Source of the DNA: an uncultured Christensenella sp.
GTDB taxonomy: Bacteria; Bacillota; Clostridia; Christensenellales; UBA1242
DNA: 57,762 nucleotides
Assembly: GCA_910584815.1 (NCBI GenBank)
Contig: CAJUBT010000008.1
Location: forward strand, 1 to 57,762
Reading direction: 5' to 3'
Part shown: positions 18,369 through 27,235 of the stretch, piece by piece
How the letters are laid out: every line of letters begins with the position of its first letter
How positions within the stretch are numbered: position 1 is the first letter of the stretch
The notes under the pieces: generated by a model
What the model was told of the DNA's origin: nothing
The model's input: only the letters and a program-made list of their open reading frames with translations
Database searches by the model: none
Program-made: the position numbers and the translations under genes

Positions 18369-19877
18369 ATGCAAAGAGCCAGTGGGGTTATGTTACACAT
18401 ATCTAGTTTGCCTAGTTTATATGGCTTTGGCAGTTTAGGGAAAGAAGCTTTTGATTTTGTAGATTTTTTATATGAAAGTGGCTTTAAATATTGGCAAATT
18501 TTACCCCTTAACCCAACTAATGAAAGTGGCTCTCCCTTTCAAAGTTATTCTGTTTTTGCTGGCAATATTAGCTTACTTGATTTAATACCTTTTTTAACAG
18601 AAGAAGAAAAGAAAAGTTTTTTAAAAGATAGCAAAAAATTTTGTGTGGAAAACAAAACTTCATCATCTTTTGCTTTTTGTAATCAAATAGATTTTGAAAT
18701 GGTTTATTGTACGAAAATAAAATACCTAAAAAATGTGTTTGAAAGAAATATTAATAAAACTAATTTAGAAACTTTTAAAAAACAACATTCATTCTGGCTA
18801 GAAGATTATTGCTTGTTTTGTGTTTTAAAAGATATTTATTCAACATCTTATTGGAAATTTCCAAAAGGGTTAAGCAATTATAACAAAGCAGAAATTTTAA
18901 AATTTAAAAAAGAACACAAAACAGAAATAGAGTTTTATTGTTTTATTCAATATTTATTTTTTACTCAATGGCAAGAACTAAAACAATATGCAAATAATAA
19001 AAACATTAAAATTTTTGGTGACCTAGCTTTTTATCCTGCTGGAGATAGTTGTGATGTTTGGGCGAATCGTGATGATTTTTGCTTTGATGAATATGATGCT
19101 CCAAAAGGCATTGCGGGTGTTCCGCCAGATTATTTTTCTAAAGATGGGCAAGTGTGGGGTAGCCCAGTATATAATGTAGAAAATATGAAAAATAATGGTT
19201 ATAAATTTTGGTTAAACCGTTTTAAACACGCAAAACTTTTTTTTGATGTTGTAAGGTTAGACCATTTTAGAGGGTTTGAAGCCTTTTGGGTTGTGAAGAA
19301 TTATAAAGCAACAAGTGCAAAAAACGGCAAGTGGGTTAAAGGTTTGGGGCTGGAATTTTTTGAAACTTTAAAAAACAAAAACATTCCAACTTTTGTTGCA
19401 GAAGACCTTGGAATTATAACCAAAGATGTTAAAAACTTAATAGATAAACTTGGCATTGCAGGAATGAAAGTTTTTCAGTTTGCTTTTGATGGCAATGCAA
19501 AAAATCCGTATTTTCCACATAACTATACAGAAAACTGTGTTGCATACCTTGGAACACACGATAACAACACTTTTATTGGCTTTTTAGAAAATGAAGTATC
19601 GCCAAAAACTTTGAAAGAAATTAAAAACTATTTAGGGCAGGCCGAAGATGCTAGCAATAAACAAGTTTTAGATATGGCATTTTCTGTTTTGTTAAACAGT
19701 CGTGCCGATATTGTTGTTTTAACAATGCAAGATATTTTGTGTTTAGATGGTAATTACCGAATGAATACGCCATCTACAATTAATAATAATTGGTGCTTTA
19801 GGTTAAATTATAATTACAATAGTAAGGAATTAAAACGCTTTTTACTAAACTTAAATATTAGTGCAAATCGTACTTAG
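18369..19877 (+). CDS. malQ: 4-alpha-glucanotransferase (amylomaltase, GH77)
   Basis: 502 residues, the usual length for the family. The N terminus RASGVMLHISSLPSLYGFGSLG and the segment GSPFQSYSVFAGN are typical. The catalytic residues can be placed: nucleophile Asp298 in VRLDHFRGF, acid/base Glu345 in VAEDLG, and Asp398 in GTHDNN. The enzyme moves alpha-1,4-glucan segments between acceptors in the cytoplasm, in maltodextrin and glycogen turnover. GGAG ribosome binding site. It is first in a same-strand series with glgB, glgA, glgP and a GH13 amylase, but each is separated by a long AT-rich spacer except glgB/glgA. Confidence 0.95.
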   Translation: MQRASGVMLHISSLPSLYGFGSLGKEAFDFVDFLYESGFKYWQILPLNPTNESGSPFQSYSVFAGNISLLDLIPFLTEEEKKSFLKDSKKFCVENKTSSSFAFCNQIDFEMVYCTKIKYLKNVFERNINKTNLETFKKQHSFWLEDYCLFCVLKDIYSTSYWKFPKGLSNYNKAEILKFKKEHKTEIEFYCFIQYLFFTQWQELKQYANNKNIKIFGDLAFYPAGDSCDVWANRDDFCFDEYDAPKGIAGVPPDYFSKDGQVWGSPVYNVENMKNNGYKFWLNRFKHAKLFFDVVRLDHFRGFEAFWVVKNYKATSAKNGKWVKGLGLEFFETLKNKNIPTFVAEDLGIITKDVKNLIDKLGIAGMKVFQFAFDGNAKNPYFPHNYTENCVAYLGTHDNNTFIGFLENEVSPKTLKEIKNYLGQAEDASNKQVLDMAFSVLLNSRADIVVLTMQDILCLDGNYRMNTPSTINNNWCFRLNYNYNSKELKRFLLNLNISANRT

Positions 19878-20232
19878 TTTCTTTTGACAATTTTTAAGTT
19901 TTTTTAGTATAATTAACATTAGTAAATATAGTTACAAAGATAGTGTTTTTGTAACTAATGCTAATTTGAGTTTTGTTTTTAAAATTTTTGTTAAAATTAT
20001 TTTATTTATTTTGTAAATTAAATTTTTATAATTTAAATTTTAGTTTAAACTTAATTTTTATAAATCAAAATAAAGTTACAACTAAACTTATAAAATCACT
20101 TCTAAGTAGGCACTGTTAAAACTACAGTAATGCTTTAAAAAGTTAAAAGTTGTTTTTTAAAAAAAGTAATGTAAAACAATTTGCTGGAAATAAAAAGATT
20201 ATATAAAAGTCCACTTAGGAGAAAATTAAAAA
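19878..20232. other. AT-rich intergenic region between malQ and glgB
   Basis: 355 bases, nearly all A/T, ending in the ribosome binding site AGGAG. It may contain a glgB promoter. No ORF or structured RNA that I can defend. Confidence 0.5.
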
Positions 20233-22143
20233 ATGACCATTAAAGAACAAATGTATTTGTTCAACCAAGGAACATATTATCACGCTTATAACCTGTTGGG
20301 GTGTCATCTTGTTAAAGCCCAAAACAAAACAGGTGCTTTTTTTCGTGTTTGGGCACCAAATGCAAAGAGTGTAAGTGTGGTGGGCGATTTTAATGGTTGG
20401 AACGCAACTTTAAACAAAATGAAGAAACTAGAAAAGAGTGGCATTTGGGAAGTTTATGTTGAAGAGGTCTCTATTTATCAAAAATATAAATATCAAATAA
20501 CCACAAAGAAGGGTGAAAAAATTTTAAAGGCAGACCCATATGCTTTCTATCAAGAGACAAATGGACACGATGCCTCTATGGTTTACGATATTTCTGGTTA
20601 CACTTGGCAAGATAAAAAATATTTAGAAAGTGTTAATAACAAAGATATATATTCAAGCCCTATGAATATTTATGAAGTTAATTTTCTTTCTTGGCGCAGA
20701 GGAGAAAACTATGAATATTATACCTACAACAAATTAACAGAAGAATTAATTCCTTATGTTAAAGAGATGGGTTACACCCACATAGAAATTATGCCCTTAA
20801 CAGAATTTCCTTTTGATGGCTCTTGGGGTTATCAAGTTACTGGTTATTTTGCAATAACTTCTCGGCTTGGAACTCCACAACAGTTTATGCACTTTGTGGA
20901 TGAATGCCATAAAAACAACATTGGCGTTATACTTGATTGGGTGCCTGCTCATTTCCCAAAAGATAGTTTTGGACTTATAGATTTTGATGGAGAAGCACTA
21001 TATGAAAATAAAGGATGGGATAGAAAAGAACATAAATCTTGGGGTACAAGGCGTTTTGATTATGGTAGAAATGAGGTCCAAAGCTTTTTAATTTCATCTG
21101 CAATGTTTTTGTTAAAGGAATATCATATAGATGGCATAAGAGTAGATGCAGTTGCCTCAATGCTATATTTAGATTACGATAAAAAACAAGGGGAGTGGTT
21201 GCCAAACTCTAGGGGCGGAAAAGAGAATTTAGAAGCAATAGCTTTTTTGCAAAAATTAAATTGTGCAGTGTTTAACGAATTCCCAAAAACACTTATGATT
21301 GCGGAAGAATCTACCGCTTGGCCACTGGTTTCAAAGCCAACAAATATTGGCGGTTTGGGCTTTAATTTTAAGTGGAATATGGGCTGGATGAATGATGTTT
21401 TAGAGTATGTTAAAATTGACCCTTGGTTTAGAAAGGGTGCACATAATAAATTAACTTTTTCTATGTTTTATGCTTTTTCCGAAAACTTTGTTTTGCCAAT
21501 TTCTCACGATGAAGTTGTGCACGGTAAAGGCTCTTTAATGGAAAAAATGTTTGGAGAATATAACGAAAGATTTGATGAATATCGTGCTTTTCTTGCGTAT
21601 ATGATTAGTCATCCTGGTAAAAAATTAACTTTTATGGGCATAGAATTAGGTCAATTTAAGGAATGGGATAATGGAACAGGGCTTGATTTTTGTTTGTTAG
21701 ATTTTGAAAAACATAGGCAATTAAAGGAATATGTTAAAGCTTTAAATAATTTCTATTTAAACAATAGCGAATTGTATGAAATAGATTTTTCTTGGGAAGG
21801 TTTTAAATGGATTATTCCAGATGATAATGTTCAAAACATTTTAGCTTATATTAGAAAAAACAAGAAGAACGAAGAATTAATTTGTATTATTAACTTTTCT
21901 CCAAGCATAAGAGAAAATTATAGAATTGGAGTGGAGAAGGGAAAATATAAAGAAGTGTTTAATGCTTCACTTAAACAATTTGGTGGTGGCGAAATACAAA
22001 CGAAAGATAAGATTTATAGCAGTGATAAAAAATCAATGCACGGCTATGATAGCAGTATAGAGTTGAGTTTAAGTAGTTACAGTGCAATATTTTTAAAAAA
22101 AGTAAATAATAAAAAAAGGGAAAATAAAAATAATGGAAAGTAA
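20233..22143 (+). CDS. glgB: 1,4-alpha-glucan branching enzyme
   Basis: 636 residues. An N-terminal CBM48-type domain (FRVWAPNAKSVSVVGDFNGW, residues 37-56) is followed by a GH13 barrel. Motifs include DWVPAHFP, the nucleophile Asp305 in IRVDAVASMLYLDY, the acid/base Glu358 in IAEESTAWP, and Asp426 in ISHDEVVHGKGSL. A C-terminal beta domain ends near SLSSYSAIFLKK. It makes alpha-1,6 branches in glycogen. The ATG is preceded by AGGAG. Its last 11 bases overlap glgA in another frame, so the two are co-transcribed and probably translationally coupled. Confidence 0.96.
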   Translation: MTIKEQMYLFNQGTYYHAYNLLGCHLVKAQNKTGAFFRVWAPNAKSVSVVGDFNGWNATLNKMKKLEKSGIWEVYVEEVSIYQKYKYQITTKKGEKILKADPYAFYQETNGHDASMVYDISGYTWQDKKYLESVNNKDIYSSPMNIYEVNFLSWRRGENYEYYTYNKLTEELIPYVKEMGYTHIEIMPLTEFPFDGSWGYQVTGYFAITSRLGTPQQFMHFVDECHKNNIGVILDWVPAHFPKDSFGLIDFDGEALYENKGWDRKEHKSWGTRRFDYGRNEVQSFLISSAMFLLKEYHIDGIRVDAVASMLYLDYDKKQGEWLPNSRGGKENLEAIAFLQKLNCAVFNEFPKTLMIAEESTAWPLVSKPTNIGGLGFNFKWNMGWMNDVLEYVKIDPWFRKGAHNKLTFSMFYAFSENFVLPISHDEVVHGKGSLMEKMFGEYNERFDEYRAFLAYMISHPGKKLTFMGIELGQFKEWDNGTGLDFCLLDFEKHRQLKEYVKALNNFYLNNSELYEIDFSWEGFKWIIPDDNVQNILAYIRKNKKNEELICIINFSPSIRENYRIGVEKGKYKEVFNASLKQFGGGEIQTKDKIYSSDKKSMHGYDSSIELSLSSYSAIFLKKVNNKKRENKNNGK

Positions 22144-24127
22144 AGAAAAATTATCTTCAACTAAAAAAACTGCAAACAAAGAAACTGTAAAAAAAGAGGT
22201 TAAAACAAACAAAACTTTAGCAACTTCAACCGCTAAAAAAACCTCTGCAAACAATAAAAAAAGTGCAACAGATTCAAATAAAAAATTGCTAAAAGAAACC
22301 ACAAAAACAGAAGCAAAATTAAATACAAAATCGAGTGCAAAAAAACAACCAACTTCTGCTGCAAAAAAGGTTTCAGCAAAATTGGCACCTTCTAAAAATG
22401 CTAAAAACAGTGCTAAAACAGTTGCCCAACAAAAAGCAAACAATGTTTCTAATCAATTAGATATGGCTAAAAAAGGGCTAAAGGAAGTTTCAAAACAAAG
22501 TAATAACACAAAAAAAGAAACAATAACTTTAGCAACTGAAAAGTCACTAAAGGAAGAACAATCAACTGTTGAAAATTCTAATCAAAAAAACATTGATATT
22601 TTAAATGATAATAATTTAAAAAATGTGGAAACAAATAATTCTCTACAAGCAAAAACCACACAAAATCAAACAGTGTTAAATGAAGAAAATAACAAAACTA
22701 AAGTGCTTTATGTGGTTTCTGAATGTCATCCATTTTGTGCAACTGGTGGGCTTGCTGATGTTGCAGAAGGGTTGCCTAAATTTATTAATAATAACAGCAA
22801 TATAGATATGCGTGTTGTGCTTCCTCTGTATAGCGATATTCCAAGTATGTATAGAGATAGTTTTAAATTTTTAGGCTATAAATATGTGCCAGTTGCTTGG
22901 AGAAATGTTTATTGCGGAGTGTTTACCTACACCTTAAATGGCGTAACTTATTATTTTTTAGATAATGAATATTATTTTAAACGTGGTGGCGGTATTTATA
23001 GTTATTACGATGATGGTGAACGCTTTGCTTTTACCTCTCGTGCTGTTTTGGAACTTATTTCGCTTATGAATTTTAATCCAAACATTATTCATTGTAACGA
23101 TTGGCAATCTGCACTTATTCCAATTTATTTAAAAACTGTTTATGCTAATAACCCAAACTTTAACAATATTAAAACAGTGTTTACCTTGCACAACACAGAA
23201 TATCAAGGTAAGTTTGACATTAAAATTATTAGTGACCTTTTTGGCATTGATGCAAGATATACAAGTTTACTAGAATATAATAAAGACCTTAACCTTGTTA
23301 AAGGTGCAATTTGTTGTTGTGATAAATTTACAACAGTTAGCCCAAGTTATTCTCAAGAGATTTTATCTCCAGAACATAGCAATGGTCTAGACCCTATTTT
23401 AAGGCAAAATGCCTATAAAATATGTGGAATTTTAAACGCTATAGATTGTGAATTTTATAACCCAAAAACCGATAATGTTTTATATAAAAATTACGATGTT
23501 AATTCCATTCAAGAGAAATGCGAAAATAAACTTGCCATTCAAAAAGAGTTAGGGCTAGAAGTTAATAAAGATGTTCCTATGATGTGTATTGTAACCCGTA
23601 TGGCAAAGCATAAAGGGTTAGACCTTATTAAAACTTGTATGGAGGGTATTGTTGCAAATAATTCTGTTCAATTTATTGCAGTGGGTGGTGGAGATAGAGA
23701 ATATGAAGATTATTTTAAATATTTGCAAAGCAAATACCCAACTAAAGTTAAAGCACTTCTAGGTTACAGTAACACCTGGGGAAGAAAAGCCTATGGTGCT
23801 AGTGATATTTTTATTATGCCATCTAAATCAGAACCTTGCGGGCTTTCTCAAATGGTTGCAAGTCGCTATGGAGCAATTCCTATTGTAAGAGAAACTGGTG
23901 GCTTAAAAGATAGTATGTGGGATTTTGGCTGTGAAGGTGGAGGAAATGCTTATACTTTCCATAACTATAATATACAAGATCTTGTTTATTCCATTACTCG
24001 TGCTTTGAACGATTATAAAAACAAAACCGATTGGCAAAACAAAATGAAAATTTGTATGTCAAGAGATTTTAGTTGGAAAGTTTCTGCCAATGGTTATATT
24101 TCTATTTATAATGAACTTTCAAAATAA
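22133..24127 (+). CDS. glgA: glycogen synthase (GT5) with a long Lys-rich N-terminal extension
   Basis: 664 residues; typical GlgA is about 480. Residues 1-188 are a low-complexity Lys/Thr/Ser/Ala/Asn extension with no signal peptide. The GT5 domain starts at about 190 (KVLYVVSECHPF). It continues with GGLADV and, near the C terminus, MPSKSEPCGLSQM and RETGGLKDS, the usual nucleotide-sugar site. The N-terminal KxGGL motif reads ATGGL here: Ala203 replaces the lysine that contacts ADP-glucose in E. coli GlgA. It overlaps glgB by 11 bases and has its own GGGA site inside glgB. It elongates alpha-1,4-glucan in the cytoplasm. No glgC is visible nearby. Confidence 0.92.
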   Translation: MESKEKLSSTKKTANKETVKKEVKTNKTLATSTAKKTSANNKKSATDSNKKLLKETTKTEAKLNTKSSAKKQPTSAAKKVSAKLAPSKNAKNSAKTVAQQKANNVSNQLDMAKKGLKEVSKQSNNTKKETITLATEKSLKEEQSTVENSNQKNIDILNDNNLKNVETNNSLQAKTTQNQTVLNEENNKTKVLYVVSECHPFCATGGLADVAEGLPKFINNNSNIDMRVVLPLYSDIPSMYRDSFKFLGYKYVPVAWRNVYCGVFTYTLNGVTYYFLDNEYYFKRGGGIYSYYDDGERFAFTSRAVLELISLMNFNPNIIHCNDWQSALIPIYLKTVYANNPNFNNIKTVFTLHNTEYQGKFDIKIISDLFGIDARYTSLLEYNKDLNLVKGAICCCDKFTTVSPSYSQEILSPEHSNGLDPILRQNAYKICGILNAIDCEFYNPKTDNVLYKNYDVNSIQEKCENKLAIQKELGLEVNKDVPMMCIVTRMAKHKGLDLIKTCMEGIVANNSVQFIAVGGGDREYEDYFKYLQSKYPTKVKALLGYSNTWGRKAYGASDIFIMPSKSEPCGLSQMVASRYGAIPIVRETGGLKDSMWDFGCEGGGNAYTFHNYNIQDLVYSITRALNDYKNKTDWQNKMKICMSRDFSWKVSANGYISIYNELSK

Positions 24128-24468
24128 TTTATATAAATTACTTAAATAAAAAATCATATGTGTTAACGCAAAAGTTAATATTTGAATATTTATTTATATA
24201 ATCATTAAAGCATTTAAAATATGAATATAGAAATGGAATATTACAATTTTTAATTGTCAAATTTAATTTTTTAAATTAATATTATTTAACAAATTAATTT
24301 TGTTAATATTAAAGTAATAGTTCATTAATTAATTTTAAGAAAATAAGAAAATTAAAAAACTATATTTATATATTAGATAATTTGTGCATTACATTAAAAA
24401 AATCAAAAGTGTTAAACATAAACAAAAAAAGTAAAATTAAATATGTGGTAGGAGAATTTTTTAACCTT
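24128..24468. other. AT-rich intergenic region between glgA and glgP
   Basis: About 340 bases of A/T-rich sequence. An upstream in-frame TTG at 24382 could extend glgP by 29 residues, but it lacks a ribosome binding site. No other feature seen. Confidence 0.45.
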
Positions 24469-26883
24469 ATGAAGCAAATTACCGAAAAAGAAGCAATTTC
24501 TAAAATTAACGAACAATTAGAAAAATATTATAACATATCACTTAAAGATGCTACAGATAGGCAACTTTTTAAAGCTCTTGCTGGTGTTTGTATAGATGAG
24601 ATGTTTATTAAAAGGCAAAAGTTTAGCAAAAATTGCAAAAAGAAAGATGGCAAAGCAGTTAACTATATGTGTATGGAGTTTTTAATAGGCAAAACTTTAA
24701 GAACAAGTTTATTTAATTTAGGCTTTGAAAAATCCTTTGGTAAGGCACTAAAGGCTAATGGAAGAGATATACAAAATCTTTATGCTATAGAAGATGATGC
24801 TGGGCTTGGTAATGGTGGGCTTGGCAGGCTTGCTAGTTGTTTCTTAGATTCTCTTGCAACGCTAGATTATCCTGTAACTGGGCATTGCTTAAGGTACGAT
24901 TTTGGTTTGTTTAAACAAAAATTTGTTGATGGGCAGCAAACTGAACTTCCAGATGAATGGCTTGGAAGTGGTGAGGTTTGGCAAATTCCAAGGCAAGATA
25001 AAGCTTGCAGAATTAAGTTTGATGGTCAGATAAACGAATATATGGAAAATGGGCATATGAAAGTAGAATATCGTGATTGCACAGAAGTTGAAGCTTTCCC
25101 TTACGATGTTATGTTCAGTGGTTACGATTCTAAAAATGTTGCTGTTTTAAGGTTATGGTCGGCAAGAAGTTTTAATACTTTCGATACAAAAAAATTCTCT
25201 CAAGGTGAATATACTCAAGCAATGGCAGAAAAAAATGAACTTGAACTTTTAAGCAAAGTTCTATATCCTGCCGATGACCATATGCAAGGCAAAGCCTTAA
25301 GGCTTAGGCAACAATATTTTTTAGTTTCTGCAGCAATGCAAAGTATTGTTACAACCCATAAGCGAAGATATAAAAATTTAAAATTATTACCAAAATTTAT
25401 TGCCGTTCATTTAAACGACACTCATCCTGTTTTATGTGTGCCAGAGCTACTTAGAATCTTGATGGATGAAAACGAAATGTCGTGGGAAGATGCTTGGAAT
25501 ATAATAGATAAAACTATAAGCTACACTAATCACACAATTTTAAAAGAGGCATTAGAAGTTTGGGATGAAAATTTAGTAGCAAGAACATTACCACGAATTT
25601 ACAGTATATTAAAAGAAATAGATAGGCGTTTTAGAAGTGCCTGTTGCGAACTTGGCGTGTCATATTCTGCAGTTGAGGAAATGGCAGTTATTAGCAATCG
25701 TAAAGTTAGTATGGCAAATCTAGCTATAATTGCAAGCCATAAAGTTAATGGCGTTTCAAAACTTCATTCAAATATTTTAAAAGATAGAATATTCAAAAAT
25801 TTTAATGGAATGTATCCACAAAAATTTACAAATGTTACAAATGGGGTAACTCATCGCCGTTGGTTATGTGAAAGCAACCCAAAACTTAGCGAACTTATTG
25901 AAAGTTTAATTGGAGATAAGTTTATTAAAAATGCAAGTTGGCTAGAAAATTTAGAAAAGTTTGCTGATGATGACTCTGTAATTAAAAAAATAAAAAACAT
26001 TAAACTAAAAAATAAAGAGGAATTTGCAAAATTTCTTTATGAAAAACAGGGCATTAAAATAGACCCAACAACAAGGTTTGATGTTCAAGCAAAACGCATA
26101 CACGAATATAAAAGGCAATTACTAAATGTGTTACACATAATTTATTTATATTCAGTTTTAAAAGAAAATCCAGATGCCGATATTACCACTCAAACTTTTA
26201 TTTTTGCAGGCAAAGCCGCAAGTGGTTATAGAAGAGCAAAAGAAATTATTTATTTAATTAATCAATTAGCTTTAGAAATAGATAAAGATGAAAAAGTTAG
26301 CAAAAAACTAAAAATAGTTTTTGTTGAAAACTATTCAGTAACAGTTGCCGAAAAACTTATGCCAGCAACCGATGTTAGTGAACAAATTTCTCTAGCAGGT
26401 CAGGAAGCAAGTGGAACAGGAAATATGAAGGCAGTTTTAAATGGGGCGTTAATGCTTTGCACACCAGATGGCGCAAATATAGAAATTAGTGATGTTTGTG
26501 GTAAAGATAGTTCGTTTATGTTTGGTATGACAGCAGAAGATGTTGCAAACACTTGGAAGAATAATTATAACCCAAGAAACTATTACGATAATAATCCAAA
26601 AATTAAAACTGTTATAGATTTACTTTCTATTGGTTTTAATGGAACTTCTTTTAAAGGGCTTGCTGATTATTTGTTAAGCACTAATGGAGATTTTGACCCA
26701 TATATGTGTCTTGCCGATTTTGAAGCCTATTTAAAAGCTTGTGAAGATATGGATGTTTTATATAGAAAACCACTCAAATGGCATAAACAGGCACTAAAGA
26801 ATATATCTAAAATGGGTTACTTTTCTTCTGATAGATGCATAGAAGAATATGCTAAAAATATTTGGAACTTACAAAAAATTTAA
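24469..26883 (+). CDS. glgP: glycogen/maltodextrin phosphorylase (GT35)
   Basis: 804 residues from the chosen ATG at 24469, which follows GTAGGAG by 14 bases. A TTG 29 codons earlier has no ribosome binding site and would add only a Lys-rich stretch. Typical motifs are present: GNGGLGRLASCFLDSLATL, LNDTHPVLCVPELLRIL, TNGVTHRRW, RIHEYKRQLLN and, near the C terminus, EASGTGNMKAVLNGAL, whose lysine binds pyridoxal phosphate. It releases glucose-1-phosphate from alpha-1,4-glucan ends and so reverses the glgA/glgB product. Same strand as the other glycogen genes. Confidence 0.95.
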   Translation: MKQITEKEAISKINEQLEKYYNISLKDATDRQLFKALAGVCIDEMFIKRQKFSKNCKKKDGKAVNYMCMEFLIGKTLRTSLFNLGFEKSFGKALKANGRDIQNLYAIEDDAGLGNGGLGRLASCFLDSLATLDYPVTGHCLRYDFGLFKQKFVDGQQTELPDEWLGSGEVWQIPRQDKACRIKFDGQINEYMENGHMKVEYRDCTEVEAFPYDVMFSGYDSKNVAVLRLWSARSFNTFDTKKFSQGEYTQAMAEKNELELLSKVLYPADDHMQGKALRLRQQYFLVSAAMQSIVTTHKRRYKNLKLLPKFIAVHLNDTHPVLCVPELLRILMDENEMSWEDAWNIIDKTISYTNHTILKEALEVWDENLVARTLPRIYSILKEIDRRFRSACCELGVSYSAVEEMAVISNRKVSMANLAIIASHKVNGVSKLHSNILKDRIFKNFNGMYPQKFTNVTNGVTHRRWLCESNPKLSELIESLIGDKFIKNASWLENLEKFADDDSVIKKIKNIKLKNKEEFAKFLYEKQGIKIDPTTRFDVQAKRIHEYKRQLLNVLHIIYLYSVLKENPDADITTQTFIFAGKAASGYRRAKEIIYLINQLALEIDKDEKVSKKLKIVFVENYSVTVAEKLMPATDVSEQISLAGQEASGTGNMKAVLNGALMLCTPDGANIEISDVCGKDSSFMFGMTAEDVANTWKNNYNPRNYYDNNPKIKTVIDLLSIGFNGTSFKGLADYLLSTNGDFDPYMCLADFEAYLKACEDMDVLYRKPLKWHKQALKNISKMGYFSSDRCIEEYAKNIWNLQKI

Positions 26884-26949
26884 TTGTTTATTATTTTAGT
26901 ATTTTAAATTAACTTATAATATTATTAAACATTTTTAATTTGTTTTAGT

Positions 26950-27001
26950 TAAAGGGTTTTAACAAAAAGGTTTTAAAAACCAAAAAAGTTAATGCCCTTT
27001 T
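26950..27001 (+). other. possible nested hairpin in the glgP-amylase spacer
   Basis: Outer arms AAAGGG and CCCTTT plus AAC/GTT enclose an inner hairpin GGTTTTTAAAACC-like. It could be a terminator remnant or 5'-leader fold, but no long U-tract follows. The rest of the 346-base spacer (26884-27229) is plain AT-rich sequence. Confidence 0.3.
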
Positions 27002-27235
27002 ATGTTAAAATTAGATTAGAATTTTAAAAAGTTGTTTTTAGTTTTGAAATTTGCGTTTTAAAGTAAATTAAAATTAGCATAACTAAAACATAGTTTAGTA
27101 ACTGTTAAAATATAATAATCATAACCGCTTGTAACAATAATGCTATTTAGTTTAGTAAAAATATTTTGTTATGAATATAACTTATGATAAATTTAGTATT
27201 ATAAAATAAACTAAATTAAAAGGGGATGTATGTTT

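Noticed and set aside
22093..22443. Minus-strand hydrophobic ORF opposite the glgA extension
   Set aside because: It is the reverse complement of Lys/Thr/Ala-rich codons (AAA, GCA, ACA), which always read as Phe/Cys/Leu-rich antisense frames.
24382..24468. N-terminal extension of glgP from a TTG start
   Set aside because: No ribosome binding site precedes the TTG, while the downstream ATG has an AGGAG element and fits family length.
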